A stretch of DNA of 64,000 nucleotides. It comes from Lachnospiraceae bacterium. GTDB lineage: Bacteria; Bacillota; Clostridia; Lachnospirales; Lachnospiraceae. Shown one piece after another: positions 42,554-50,726 of this stretch. The notes beneath the pieces were generated by a model. It worked only from the letters and a program-made list of their open reading frames with translations, was not told where the DNA came from and did no database searches. The position numbers were made by a program, and so were the translations under genes. The stretch covers positions 1-64,000 of the forward strand of contig JAFSIS010000062.1 of the NCBI GenBank assembly GCA_017439665.1. Direction: 5' to 3'. The first letter of the stretch is position 1. Each line of letters opens with the position of its first letter.

Positions 42554-44521
42554 ATGGAAAATAAAATTGACAAGATGGAGCTGGTGTACTTAAAAAGCTT
42601 ATCCAAGCAGTTTCCTACTATTGCCGCTGCAGCAACGGAGATCATCAATTTGCAGGCAATTTTGAATCTGCCCAAGGGAACAGAGCATTTTTTGACCGAT
42701 ATCCATGGGGAGTATGAGCAGTTCAATCATGTATTGAAAAACGGTTCCGGTTCCGTCAGAAGAAAGATCGACGAGGAATTTGGAAATACCCTGAGTATAC
42801 GGGACAAGAAGAGTCTGGCAACTCTGATCTATTATCCGGCAGAGAAGCTGGAGATCGTTATGGAAGAGGAAGAGAACCTGGAGGACTGGTACAAGATTAC
42901 CCTGCACCGTCTGGTACAGATGACCAAGCGTGTAGCATCCAAGTATACCCGCTCCAAGGTACGTAAGGCTCTGCCTACCGATTTTGCCTATATCATTGAA
43001 GAAATGATCACAGAAAAGGAAGAGGTGCAGAATAAAGAGGCCTATTATAACGAGATTATCCATACCATCATCAGGATCGGCAGAGCACCGGATTTTATTA
43101 TCGCACTGAGTACGCTGATCCAGAGACTGGTTATTGATCATCTGCATATCGTAGGCGACATTTACGACAGAGGAAACGGTCCTCATATCATTATGGATAC
43201 CTTGAGCAAATATCATTCTGTAGATATCCAGTGGGGTAACCATGACGTAGTATGGATGGGTGCGGCAGCAGGCCATCTTGCATGTATCGCCAACGTAATC
43301 CGTATTGCTGCCAGGTATGCCAGCCTGGATACCATTGAGGACGGATATGGAATCAACCTGATTCCCCTGGCTACCTTTGCGTTGGAAACCTATCAGAATA
43401 CCAACTGTGATATTTTTACGATTAAATATAATACGGATTACAACACAAAGGATCTGCAGCTGGATATGAAGATGCACAAGGCTATCTCTATCCTGCAGTT
43501 TAAGCTGGAGGGGCAGGTCATTAAACGGAATCCTGAATTCGGGATGAAGGACAGACTGCTTCTTGACAAGATCGATCCTGAGAAGAAGACGATCACCATT
43601 GACGGAAAGGAATATGCCATGAAGGACGTGGATTTCCCTACCGTTAACTTTAAGGATCCTTATCGTCTGACACCGGAAGAGGAGCAGCTGATGGAACGTC
43701 TCCGTCAGGGCTTTATCCACAGTGAGAAGCTGCAGCGTCATGTGCGTTTCCTTTATTCCAAAGGGGGGCTGTATAAGATCCATAACTCTAACCTGCTTTT
43801 CCATGGCTGTGTACCTATGGATGAAAAAGGAAACTTCCAGAAGGTAAAAGTGGACGGTAAGGCATATTCCGGAAGGGAGCTCTATGACGTTCTGGAGAAT
43901 TATGCCAGAAAGGGATACTTCTCCACGGATACCTATGAGAAAAAGAAGGGACAGGATCTGCTCTGGTATATCTGGGAAGGGCCCAATTCTCCCGTATTTG
44001 GTAAGGATAAGATGACCACCTTTGAGCGCTATTTTATTGCGGAAAAGGAAACCCATAAGGAAAACAAAAACAGTTATTACCGCCTCTATGATCAGGAAGA
44101 AATCCTGAATAAGATTCTGGAGGAATTCGGGCTTCCTGCGGCTTCTTCCCATATCGTAAACGGACATGTGCCGGTGGAGCAGAAGAAGGGACAGACACCG
44201 ATTAAATGCGGCGGAAAGCTGTTGGTTATTGATGGAGGATTCTCCAAGGCATATCAGGGAAAAACAGGAATTGCCGGCTATACTCTGGTATCCAATTCCC
44301 ACGGAATGTATCTGGTAGCTCATGAGCCCTTTGAATCTACAGAAGCAGCTATTCGAAATGAGAGCGATATCTTCTCTGATTCCGTTTTGGTGGAAACTGC
44401 ACCTAAAAGAATTATGGTTGCAGATACCGATAAGGGTGAGGAAATCCGGGAAAGTATTAAACAGCTGGAAAGTCTGCTTTATGCATACCAGGAAGGTATT
44501 CTTCCGGAAAAAGGTGTATAA
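42554..44521 (+). CDS. fbp: Fructose-1,6-bisphosphatase class III
   Basis: 655 residues, the usual length of Firmicute class III FBPase. It dephosphorylates fructose-1,6-bisphosphate for gluconeogenesis. The fold is a calcineurin-like phosphoesterase: TDIHGEYEQFNHVLKNGSGS (residues 48-67), GDIYDRGNGPHIIMD (about 200), WGNHDVVWMGAAAG (about 225), and NGHVPVEQKKGQTPI late. AAGGGATTAAAA precedes the start. A large antisense frame overlies it but is a codon shadow. Confidence 0.96.
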   Translation: MENKIDKMELVYLKSLSKQFPTIAAAATEIINLQAILNLPKGTEHFLTDIHGEYEQFNHVLKNGSGSVRRKIDEEFGNTLSIRDKKSLATLIYYPAEKLEIVMEEEENLEDWYKITLHRLVQMTKRVASKYTRSKVRKALPTDFAYIIEEMITEKEEVQNKEAYYNEIIHTIIRIGRAPDFIIALSTLIQRLVIDHLHIVGDIYDRGNGPHIIMDTLSKYHSVDIQWGNHDVVWMGAAAGHLACIANVIRIAARYASLDTIEDGYGINLIPLATFALETYQNTNCDIFTIKYNTDYNTKDLQLDMKMHKAISILQFKLEGQVIKRNPEFGMKDRLLLDKIDPEKKTITIDGKEYAMKDVDFPTVNFKDPYRLTPEEEQLMERLRQGFIHSEKLQRHVRFLYSKGGLYKIHNSNLLFHGCVPMDEKGNFQKVKVDGKAYSGRELYDVLENYARKGYFSTDTYEKKKGQDLLWYIWEGPNSPVFGKDKMTTFERYFIAEKETHKENKNSYYRLYDQEEILNKILEEFGLPAASSHIVNGHVPVEQKKGQTPIKCGGKLLVIDGGFSKAYQGKTGIAGYTLVSNSHGMYLVAHEPFESTEAAIRNESDIFSDSVLVETAPKRIMVADTDKGEEIRESIKQLESLLYAYQEGILPEKGV

Positions 44522-44545
44522 AACAGGAAGATAAAAACAGGTAAA

Positions 44546-44591
44546 AGGAGCTGTCTGATAATTCTTTTTTAAGAATTATGTGACAGCTCCT
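44546..44591. terminator. Bidirectional terminator after fbp
   Basis: AGGAGCTGTC/GACAGCTCCT and inner ATAATTCTT/AAGAATTAT make a long near-perfect stem between convergent fbp and the lipoprotein gene. Confidence 0.8.
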
Positions 44592-44615
44592 CTGCCGATT
44601 TTTACCGATTACAGA

Positions 44616-45095
44616 TTATCTGGTAGCATCATTGGTCATATTTCTTACGCCACGGCCTACGTCCTCTACGGCATCTCCGGCATCCTCAACCACATCACCG
44701 ACCATATTTCCGGCGTCGTCAATTACGTTTCCGGCAGCATTGTCTGTATTGTTGGTGGTATGGTTCGCGTTATCTGTATCGTTGTCCGCGGCATTGGTGG
44801 CATCGTTACGGTCGACGGTGTTGTTGACTCCGTTTTCTGCGGCATTTTCATCCACCAGATTGCCGTGTTCGTCTACAATGGCTTCCGTTCCGTGGTCAGT
44901 GTTTACCGCATTATTGGTATTTTCACCGGGAACGGTTTCGTTTACAGTATTGCTGGAGGGAGGAACGGTCTCCTCCCCTGTGTCCACCATATCCTCCTTG
45001 GCAGGGGTTTGGGTGGTGCCACAGCCACAGCCGACCAGAAGGCCCATCATGGCCACCAAAGCAAAAACAGCAAGTAAATTAGATAAATTTCTCAT
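44616..45095 (-). CDS. Low-complexity lipoprotein
   Basis: 159 residues. The N-terminus is a lipoprotein signal: MRNLSNLLAVFALVAMMGLL then VGCGC, with the lipobox cysteine near residue 23. The mature part is rich in Asn, Asp, Thr and Val (NDATNAADNDTDNANHTTNN, VIDDAGNMVGDVVEDAGDAV) with short V(V/I)(E/D)DAG repeats near the end. No catalytic domain. It is probably a surface-exposed, disordered membrane-tethered protein of unknown role. AAGGAGAATGTC precedes the start. Confidence 0.75.
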   Translation of the reverse strand: MRNLSNLLAVFALVAMMGLLVGCGCGTTQTPAKEDMVDTGEETVPPSSNTVNETVPGENTNNAVNTDHGTEAIVDEHGNLVDENAAENGVNNTVDRNDATNAADNDTDNANHTTNNTDNAAGNVIDDAGNMVGDVVEDAGDAVEDVGRGVRNMTNDATR

Positions 45096-45196
45096 GACAT
45101 TCTCCTTTTCTGATTGAACGCTTCCTGTGTTCTATAGTTAGTATGGAGAAAAAAATGAATCTTATTCTTGTCAATTTTTAAAATCGAGAGGAAAAA

Positions 45197-45976
45197 ATGA
45201 AATTTCGACCCTGTATTGATATTCATAATGGAAAAGTAAAACAGATTGTTGGAGGAAGCCTGAAGGATGAAGGGGACAGGGCACGGGAAAATTTTGTTTC
45301 CGGCCAGGATGCAGCCTTTTATGCCCGGCTCTACCGGCGGCATGGATTGGAAGGAGGACATATCATTTTATTGAATGCTTCCGAAAGTCCTTATTATGAA
45401 GCCACCAGAAAACAGGCCATAGAGGCCCTGAAGGCCTATCCGGGAGGACTCCAGATCGGCGGTGGAGTGACCCGCGAAAATGCAGCAGATTATCTTAATG
45501 CAGGTGCAGCTAAGGTAATCGTTACCTCCTATGTGTTTCGGGAAGGTGAGGTGGATTTTGACCGTCTGAAGGCCCTGTCGGATGAAGTGGGACCAGAAAA
45601 GCTGGTGCTGGATCTAAGCTGCCGTAAGCAGGGAGATGACTATTATATCGTCACTGATCGCTGGCAGAAGTTTACCCGTGTGATGCTGAACAGGGAAAGC
45701 CTGGAGCTGTTTTCTGATTATGCGGATGAATTTCTGATTCATGCAGTGGATGTGGAAGGGCAGGCAAAAGGGATTGAAGAAGGAGTAGCTGCACTTTTGG
45801 GTAAATGGGGAAGGCTTCCCATGACCTATGCAGGAGGGATCCGCACCAGGGAGGATCTGCGGCTTCTTGACAGACTGGGGAAGGGAAGGATCGATTTCAC
45901 CATCGGAAGTGCCCTGGATCTGTTTGGCGGAACACTCCCCTTTGAGGAGGTTATCTGCTTTGAAAAAAAGCTGTAG
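45197..45976 (+). CDS. hisA: ProFAR isomerase, eukaryotic-type HisA
   Basis: 259 residues. HisA opens the ribose ring of ProFAR in histidine synthesis. The TIM barrel has FRPCIDIHNGKVKQIVGGSL (catalytic Asp), LQIGGGVTRENAADYLNAGA, VLDLSCRKQGDDYYIVTDRW (second-half acid) and PMTYAGGIRTREDLRLLD. The VKQIVGGSL and ASESPYYEATRKQAIEAL regions follow the HIS6-like (eukaryotic) branch rather than classic bacterial HisA. No other his gene adjoins, so it is an orphan. CGAGAGGAAAAA precedes the start. Confidence 0.88.
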   Translation: MKFRPCIDIHNGKVKQIVGGSLKDEGDRARENFVSGQDAAFYARLYRRHGLEGGHIILLNASESPYYEATRKQAIEALKAYPGGLQIGGGVTRENAADYLNAGAAKVIVTSYVFREGEVDFDRLKALSDEVGPEKLVLDLSCRKQGDDYYIVTDRWQKFTRVMLNRESLELFSDYADEFLIHAVDVEGQAKGIEEGVAALLGKWGRLPMTYAGGIRTREDLRLLDRLGKGRIDFTIGSALDLFGGTLPFEEVICFEKKL

Positions 45977-45984
45977 AGCGCAGA

Positions 45985-46022
45985 AAAAAAGGGCTGCTGC
46001 CCAGTGGCAACAGCCCTTTTTT
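45985..46022 (+). terminator. Terminator after hisA
   Basis: AAAAAAGGGCTG and CAGCCCTTTTTT form a 12-bp stem with a 14-base loop. Confidence 0.9.
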
Positions 46023-46118
46023 CATTCATTAAACCGCTTGCTTCTTTTCAGTTGATATAATAAAAAAGGCACATCGTATTAATGATTAACAGGCGATAAA
46101 AATGTCATCAGAACATTT

Positions 46119-46319
46119 TTATAATTTTACTACGTTAACTGCCTGAGGTCCCTTTTCTCCGTTGATCACTTCGTATTCTACCTGAGCGCCTTCTTCGAGG
46201 GATTTAAATCCTTCCATAACCAGACCAGAGTAGTGAACGAATACGTCGTTTCCTGCTTCGTCAGAGATAAAGCCGTAGCCTTTTTGGTTGTTAAACCATT
46301 TTACTGTACCTTTGTTCAT
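46119..46319 (-). CDS. cspA: Cold-shock protein (CspA/CspB type)
   Basis: 66 residues from [14 protein letters not shown] stands eight bases upstream, so the ATG five codons earlier is rejected. The five-strand OB-fold has both RNA-binding motifs, KGYGFIS (RNP1) and VFVHYSGL (RNP2). It binds single-stranded nucleic acid and melts mRNA structure. Its leader is only about 50 bases, short for a cold-induced csp gene, so it may be constitutive. Confidence 0.95.
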   Translation of the reverse strand: MNKGTVKWFNNQKGYGFISDEAGNDVFVHYSGLVMEGFKSLEEGAQVEYEVINGEKGPQAVNVVKL

Positions 46320-46374
46320 CGCAAAGTCCTCCAAAAAAAAAATAAAAAATATAGGTTGCTCTCACAACGTATTC

Positions 46375-46403
46375 AGAATAGCACAGTATTTTAGAAAAGT
46401 AAA
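46375..46403 (-). promoter_or_regulatory. Promoter of cspA
   Basis: Minus strand TTTACT, 17 bases, TATTCT, about 55 bases before the start codon. Confidence 0.65.
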
Positions 46404-46434
46404 GGATAAAAGTGGCAGAAATAGCGGTTTGGAG

Positions 46435-46463
46435 TTGACTTTTTTGTCAATTGGGAGAATAAT
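46435..46463 (+). promoter_or_regulatory. Promoter of ilvE
   Basis: TTGACT, 17 bases, AATAAT. The -35 is the left arm of the palindrome TTGAC/GTCAA (46435-46450), a possible operator. Confidence 0.6.
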
Positions 46464-46510
46464 AAAACATGGACAGACTATTTTTTAACCAAACAGGAGT
46501 GAAGTAGAAA

Positions 46511-47581
46511 ATGTTAACGATCAGATATGAAAAAACAACCAGTCCCAAGCCCCTTCCGACACCGGAAAATCCCCTTACCTTCGGGACCATTTTTACCGAC
46601 CATATGTTTATTATGGATTACGAAGAAGGAAAGGGCTGGTACGATCCCAGAGTAGTGCCCTATGCACCTGTTACACTGGAGCCGTCAGCCATGGTTTTTC
46701 ACTATGGGCAGGAAATGTTTGAGGGACTTAAGGCATATAAGACGGAGGATGGAAGAACGCTTTTGTTCCGTCCTGACGAGAATGCAAAACGTGCTTACAA
46801 AACCAATGAGAGGCTTTGCATTCCCACGATTCCCGTAGAGGATTTTCTTCAGGCTATCCAGGCAGTGGTGAAGGTGGATGAGGCATGGATTCCTACCAAA
46901 CCCGGAACCTCTCTCTATATCCGTCCCTTCATTATCGCTACGGATCCCTTCCTGGGAGTAAGGCCTTCCTATACCTATAAATTTATGATCATTCTTTCTC
47001 CCGTGGGAGCCTACTATCCGGAAGGATTGAATCCGGTTAAGATCTGGATTGAGGATGAGTATGTAAGAGCCGTTCGGGGAGGTCTGGGTGAGGTCAAGGC
47101 AGGTGCCAACTATGTGGCCAGTCTGAAGGCTCAGGTGAAGGCCCATGAAGAGGGATATTCACAGGTTCTCTGGCTGGATGGTGTGGAGAGGAAATACATA
47201 GAAGAAGTGGGTGCCATGAACATTTTCTTCAAGATCGACGGTAAGGTAGTTACCCCTGTACTGACCGGAAGCATTCTGCCCGGTGTGACCAGAAAGAGCT
47301 GTATTGAGCTTTGTAAGGACTGGGGATATCCGGTAGAGGAAAGGCGGATTTCAGCAGATGAGCTTTTTGAGGCAGCGCAGAATGGTTCACTGGAAGAAGT
47401 ATGGGGAACCGGAACCGCAGCAGTGGTTTCTCCCGTAGGCCATCTGAGAAAGGGAGAACAGGTTTTACAGATCGGGGACGGAGGAATCGGCCCCGTAAGC
47501 CAGAAGCTGTACGATACCATTACCGGAATCCAGTTAGGTAAGCTTGAGGGACCTGAAGGCTGGGTGGTAGAGGTGGTATGA
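46511..47581 (+). CDS. ilvE: Branched-chain amino acid aminotransferase
   Basis: 356 residues, PLP fold type IV. It transfers amino groups between Leu/Ile/Val and glutamate. Signature segments: [24 protein letters not shown] stretch near residue 58, [20 protein letters not shown] with the PLP lysine (VKAGANY), [30 protein letters not shown] and [16 protein letters not shown]. Length matches BCAT-II enzymes. AGGAGTGAAGTAGAAA precedes the start. Its stop codon forms the first bases of the two-hairpin repeat. Confidence 0.95.
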   Translation: MLTIRYEKTTSPKPLPTPENPLTFGTIFTDHMFIMDYEEGKGWYDPRVVPYAPVTLEPSAMVFHYGQEMFEGLKAYKTEDGRTLLFRPDENAKRAYKTNERLCIPTIPVEDFLQAIQAVVKVDEAWIPTKPGTSLYIRPFIIATDPFLGVRPSYTYKFMIILSPVGAYYPEGLNPVKIWIEDEYVRAVRGGLGEVKAGANYVASLKAQVKAHEEGYSQVLWLDGVERKYIEEVGAMNIFFKIDGKVVTPVLTGSILPGVTRKSCIELCKDWGYPVEERRISADELFEAAQNGSLEEVWGTGTAAVVSPVGHLRKGEQVLQIGDGGIGPVSQKLYDTITGIQLGKLEGPEGWVVEVV

Positions 47582-47654
47582 AAAATCAGAGATTTTTCAC
47601 TTATTTATTCAAGCAGTATCGCAAGCAGAGCTTGCGATATGTATGGGGGTTATA
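47579..47654 (+). repeat. Two-hairpin intergenic element, copy 1
   Basis: Hairpin one (47579-47599) has arms TGAAAAATC and GATTTTTCA with loop AGA and includes the ilvE stop codon. Seventeen bases on, hairpin two (47617-47639) has arms TATCGCAAGC and GCTTGCGATA with loop AGA. A conserved tail ATGTATGGGGG follows. A second copy is at 62764. Confidence 0.85.
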
Positions 47655-47690
47655 ATCATTGATCACAAAAGAAAAGAGAGGTCATGTGAA

Positions 47691-49424
47691 GTGAGTATGA
47701 GCGGGCAAAAGGGAAACAATACGGGTAAAAAGGCATCAATACTGCATTCTATTGGAGTCAAGATCGTACTGCTGGTTATTGCCGCAGTAGCCGGTGCAGT
47801 GATTATGCTGTGCGGAATCCTGACCATAGAGATCGAGAATGAATATAATGAGATTATTCTAAACTATATGAAGGATGTGGCAGAGGCACATGGAGCTGAG
47901 GTAGAGCTTGCCCTTCACGATATGGAAGAAGAAAACCGGACGGCAACTCCCGAATTTTGGGAGGAGCTGATAGGAGATGTCCAGATTAATGGAATGGAGA
48001 CTTCCTATGCGTATGTGGTGGACAGTCAGGGAACGATGTGTTATCACTACACACCCGACAGGATAGGTACCAAGGTAGAGAACGAGGTGGTAGCAAGGCT
48101 GGTGCAGGAGATACAGTCGGGTAAGGTATCTACTCACCATGATTCTGTGCAGTACGTTTATCAGGGAGAGAATAAGTATGCCTCTTATCACATAACAGAG
48201 GGGGAGGAGTATATCCTGGTGGTTACGGCAGACGAAGCGGATGCCCTGGAAGGAGCCGTAGAAATTACGATGCTGTGCAGTAAGCTGGGCATGGTGGCAT
48301 TGGTTCTCTTTTCTCTGGTGGCAGTGGTGATGAGTATGATTATTATCCGCCCGATCCAGAAGCTGAATACCATTATTATGGAGATTGCCGCATTAAATTT
48401 CAAGGAGAATGAAACGCTGAAGAAGCTTAGCAGCAGAAAGGACGAAACGGGTACCATGGGCGCTGCTATCGAGCATTTGCGGATTCAGCTTTCCGGCGTG
48501 ATCGGTGATATCGTAAGGAGTGGGGTGAGTATTCAGAACGCATCCGGTGAGGTAGACAATAAGGTACAGGCCATCACCGGAACCATCGATCAGGTAAGCA
48601 ATGCGGTGCAGGAGGTTGCTTATGGGGCAGGTTCTCAGGCAGATGAGACCCAGAAGGCTACGGACAATGTAGTACGGATGGGAGATATGATTGCAGAGAG
48701 TGCTGAGGAAATGGGACTTCTGGGTGAACATTCCCGCCAGATGATGGAGGCCGGCAACGAGGCGGCCCGTACTCTGGGTGTTTTGGAAAAGATCAATGAG
48801 CATGCCACCAGTGCCATCAATATTATTTATGAACAGACCAATACGACCAATGAATCCGCTTTGAAGATTCGTGAGGCAACAGAGCTGATCACCTCCATCG
48901 CCGAAGAAACCAACCTTCTTTCCTTAAATGCTACCATTGAGGCAGCGCGGGCAGGAGAACAGGGCCGGGGCTTCGCAGTAGTGGCAGGCCAGATCCAGAA
49001 GCTGGCAGAACAGTCCAATGAATCGGCCAAGCAGATTGAAGAGGTTATTAATGAATTGATCACTGATTCCCAGAAGGCAGTACAGACCATGGATGAGGTC
49101 AAGGAAGTTATGGAAGAGCAGGATAAAAATGTGGGACTGACCCGAGACTGCTTTGCCCGGGTGCAGGAGGGAATCGGAAAGACCATGGACAGCATCAATG
49201 TGATTGCAGATAAGATGAATCAGATTGATGAGGCAAGGGGAAATGTGGTAGATGTGGTTTCCAATCTGACGGCAATAGCTGAGGAAAATGCTGCAAGTAC
49301 GGAGGAAACTTCTGCTTCCGTAGCCGAGGTGGGAGGCCATATGGCTGCCATCAGCCGTAACTCCGGAGAGTTGAAGGAAATTGCAGATTCCTTAAAGGCA
49401 GAGATGGAAGCTTTCCAGCTTTGA
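47691..49424 (+). CDS. Methyl-accepting chemotaxis protein
   Basis: 577 residues from GTG 47691 (GAGAGG nine bases upstream); the ATG at 47643 lies in the repeat element and is rejected. Membrane helix one is [20 protein letters not shown], an extracellular sensor of about 150 residues follows (double-CACHE-like, [20 protein letters not shown]), helix two is [20 protein letters not shown], then HAMP and a signalling domain whose tip is [40 protein letters not shown]. It signals to CheA/CheW. No other chemotaxis gene is near. Ligand unknown. Confidence 0.93.
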   Translation: MSMSGQKGNNTGKKASILHSIGVKIVLLVIAAVAGAVIMLCGILTIEIENEYNEIILNYMKDVAEAHGAEVELALHDMEEENRTATPEFWEELIGDVQINGMETSYAYVVDSQGTMCYHYTPDRIGTKVENEVVARLVQEIQSGKVSTHHDSVQYVYQGENKYASYHITEGEEYILVVTADEADALEGAVEITMLCSKLGMVALVLFSLVAVVMSMIIIRPIQKLNTIIMEIAALNFKENETLKKLSSRKDETGTMGAAIEHLRIQLSGVIGDIVRSGVSIQNASGEVDNKVQAITGTIDQVSNAVQEVAYGAGSQADETQKATDNVVRMGDMIAESAEEMGLLGEHSRQMMEAGNEAARTLGVLEKINEHATSAINIIYEQTNTTNESALKIREATELITSIAEETNLLSLNATIEAARAGEQGRGFAVVAGQIQKLAEQSNESAKQIEEVINELITDSQKAVQTMDEVKEVMEEQDKNVGLTRDCFARVQEGIGKTMDSINVIADKMNQIDEARGNVVDVVSNLTAIAEENAASTEETSASVAEVGGHMAAISRNSGELKEIADSLKAEMEAFQL

Positions 49425-49462
49425 TTCCCAGTTTGGAACCGGAAAAACCAATAAAATGAATC

Positions 49463-49500
49463 ACAGGCAGGTCAGACCTAAGGCTGACCTGCCTGTTTCT
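49463..49500 (+). terminator. Terminator after the chemoreceptor gene
   Basis: ACAGGCAGGTCAG and CTGACCTGCCTGT form a perfect 13-bp stem with an 8-base loop and following T-rich sequence. Confidence 0.9.
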
Positions 49501-49586
49501 AACAGAACACTTACTTATTGATTTAAGCAGGAGGATGTTGCAGAAGGCTTTCTTTACTTACTGTTATCCTCTGTAAGAGGTGAAGA

Positions 49587-50726
49587 ATGAAGTTTATACA
49601 TCTATCGGATTTACATTTAGGAAAGAAGCTGCATCAGCTCTCCCTTTTGGGGGATCAGGAGTACATTCTGGAAGAAATTCTTAACATAGTGAAAGAAGAA
49701 AAGCCGGATGCTCTCCTTCTGGCGGGAGATATTTATGATAAGATTTATCCGCCGGCGGAGGCAGTGGCCCTATTTGACAGCTTTCTGGTAAGGCTGGCAG
49801 AAGAAAAATGCCGGGTTTTTGTCATCAGCGGCAACCACGATTCTCCGGAACGGATCGCCTTTCTGGGCAGACTGACGAAACTGGCAGGGGTCTATCTTTC
49901 TCCGGTTTATCAGGGAGAGGCAGAGGGAATCACCCTGGAGGACGAGTTTGGGGAGGTGACCGTCTGGCTTCTGCCCTTTATCAAGCCGCTGCATGTGCGC
50001 CATTTTTATCCCAAGGAGGAGATTACCGATTATACCCAGGCTATGGAGGTGGCAATCCGGCAGATGTCGATTGATTCTACGAAGAGAAACGTTTTAGTGG
50101 CCCACCAGTTTGTTCTGGGTGCATCAAGAAGTGATTCGGAGGAAGTGTCCGTGGGCGGTTTGGATCACGTGGCGGCAGAAGTGTTTGCCGATTTTGACTA
50201 TGTGGCTCTGGGACATCTGCACCGCCCGCAGTGGGTAGGAAGAAAGGAGGTTCGTTATTCAGGAACCCCTTTAAAATATTCGTTTTCAGAAAGTGAAGAT
50301 AAAAAGTCGGTTACAGTGATAGAGCTGGGAGAAAAAGGACAGGTAAAAATCAGGGAATATCCTCTTACTCCCAGGCGGGAGGTACTCCGTCTTAAGGGGG
50401 AATTTCTGAATCTGATGGAAAAAGAAGATATTTCCGACAGGGTAAGAGAGGCCTATGTGCAGATTACTCTTTTGGATGAGGAGGATGTTCCCGATGCCTT
50501 TAACCGACTGTCACTGGTCTATTCCGGTTTACTGCATCTGGAGTATGACAATACCCGGACCAGAACGAACCGGGAAATCCGGGTCAGAAAGGAGCATGCT
50601 ATTCTGTCTCCTGAACAGCTCTTTGCCGGTTTTTATGAGGAAATGAACAACCAGCCGCTGAATGAGAAGCAGTTGGCCTATCTGCAGGAAAAAATGGAAA
50701 CCATCTGGAAGGGAGAAAGCTTATGA
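49587..50726 (+). CDS. sbcD: DNA double-strand-break nuclease subunit SbcD
   Basis: 379 residues, Mre11-type. Metal motifs: HLSDLHLGKKLH (residues 5-16), LLAGDIYDKIYPPAEA, VISGNHDSPERIAF, VAHQFVLG and ALGHLHRPQWVG. With SbcC it forms a nuclease that opens hairpins and processes blocked ends. AGAGGTGAAGA precedes the start. The stop codon overlaps the sbcC start (ATGA), a coupled operon. Confidence 0.95.
   Translation: MKFIHLSDLHLGKKLHQLSLLGDQEYILEEILNIVKEEKPDALLLAGDIYDKIYPPAEAVALFDSFLVRLAEEKCRVFVISGNHDSPERIAFLGRLTKLAGVYLSPVYQGEAEGITLEDEFGEVTVWLLPFIKPLHVRHFYPKEEITDYTQAMEVAIRQMSIDSTKRNVLVAHQFVLGASRSDSEEVSVGGLDHVAAEVFADFDYVALGHLHRPQWVGRKEVRYSGTPLKYSFSESEDKKSVTVIELGEKGQVKIREYPLTPRREVLRLKGEFLNLMEKEDISDRVREAYVQITLLDEEDVPDAFNRLSLVYSGLLHLEYDNTRTRTNREIRVRKEHAILSPEQLFAGFYEEMNNQPLNEKQLAYLQEKMETIWKGESL

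Noticed and set aside
42599..44323. 574-codon open frame antisense to fbp
   Set aside because: It mirrors codon bias of fbp, has no ribosome site, and its translation lacks any domain; fbp is complete on the other strand.
44580..45117. Two long plus-strand frames opposite the lipoprotein gene
   Set aside because: Their apparent repeats come from the low-complexity lipoprotein; neither has a ribosome site, while the lipoprotein has a signal and AAGGAG.
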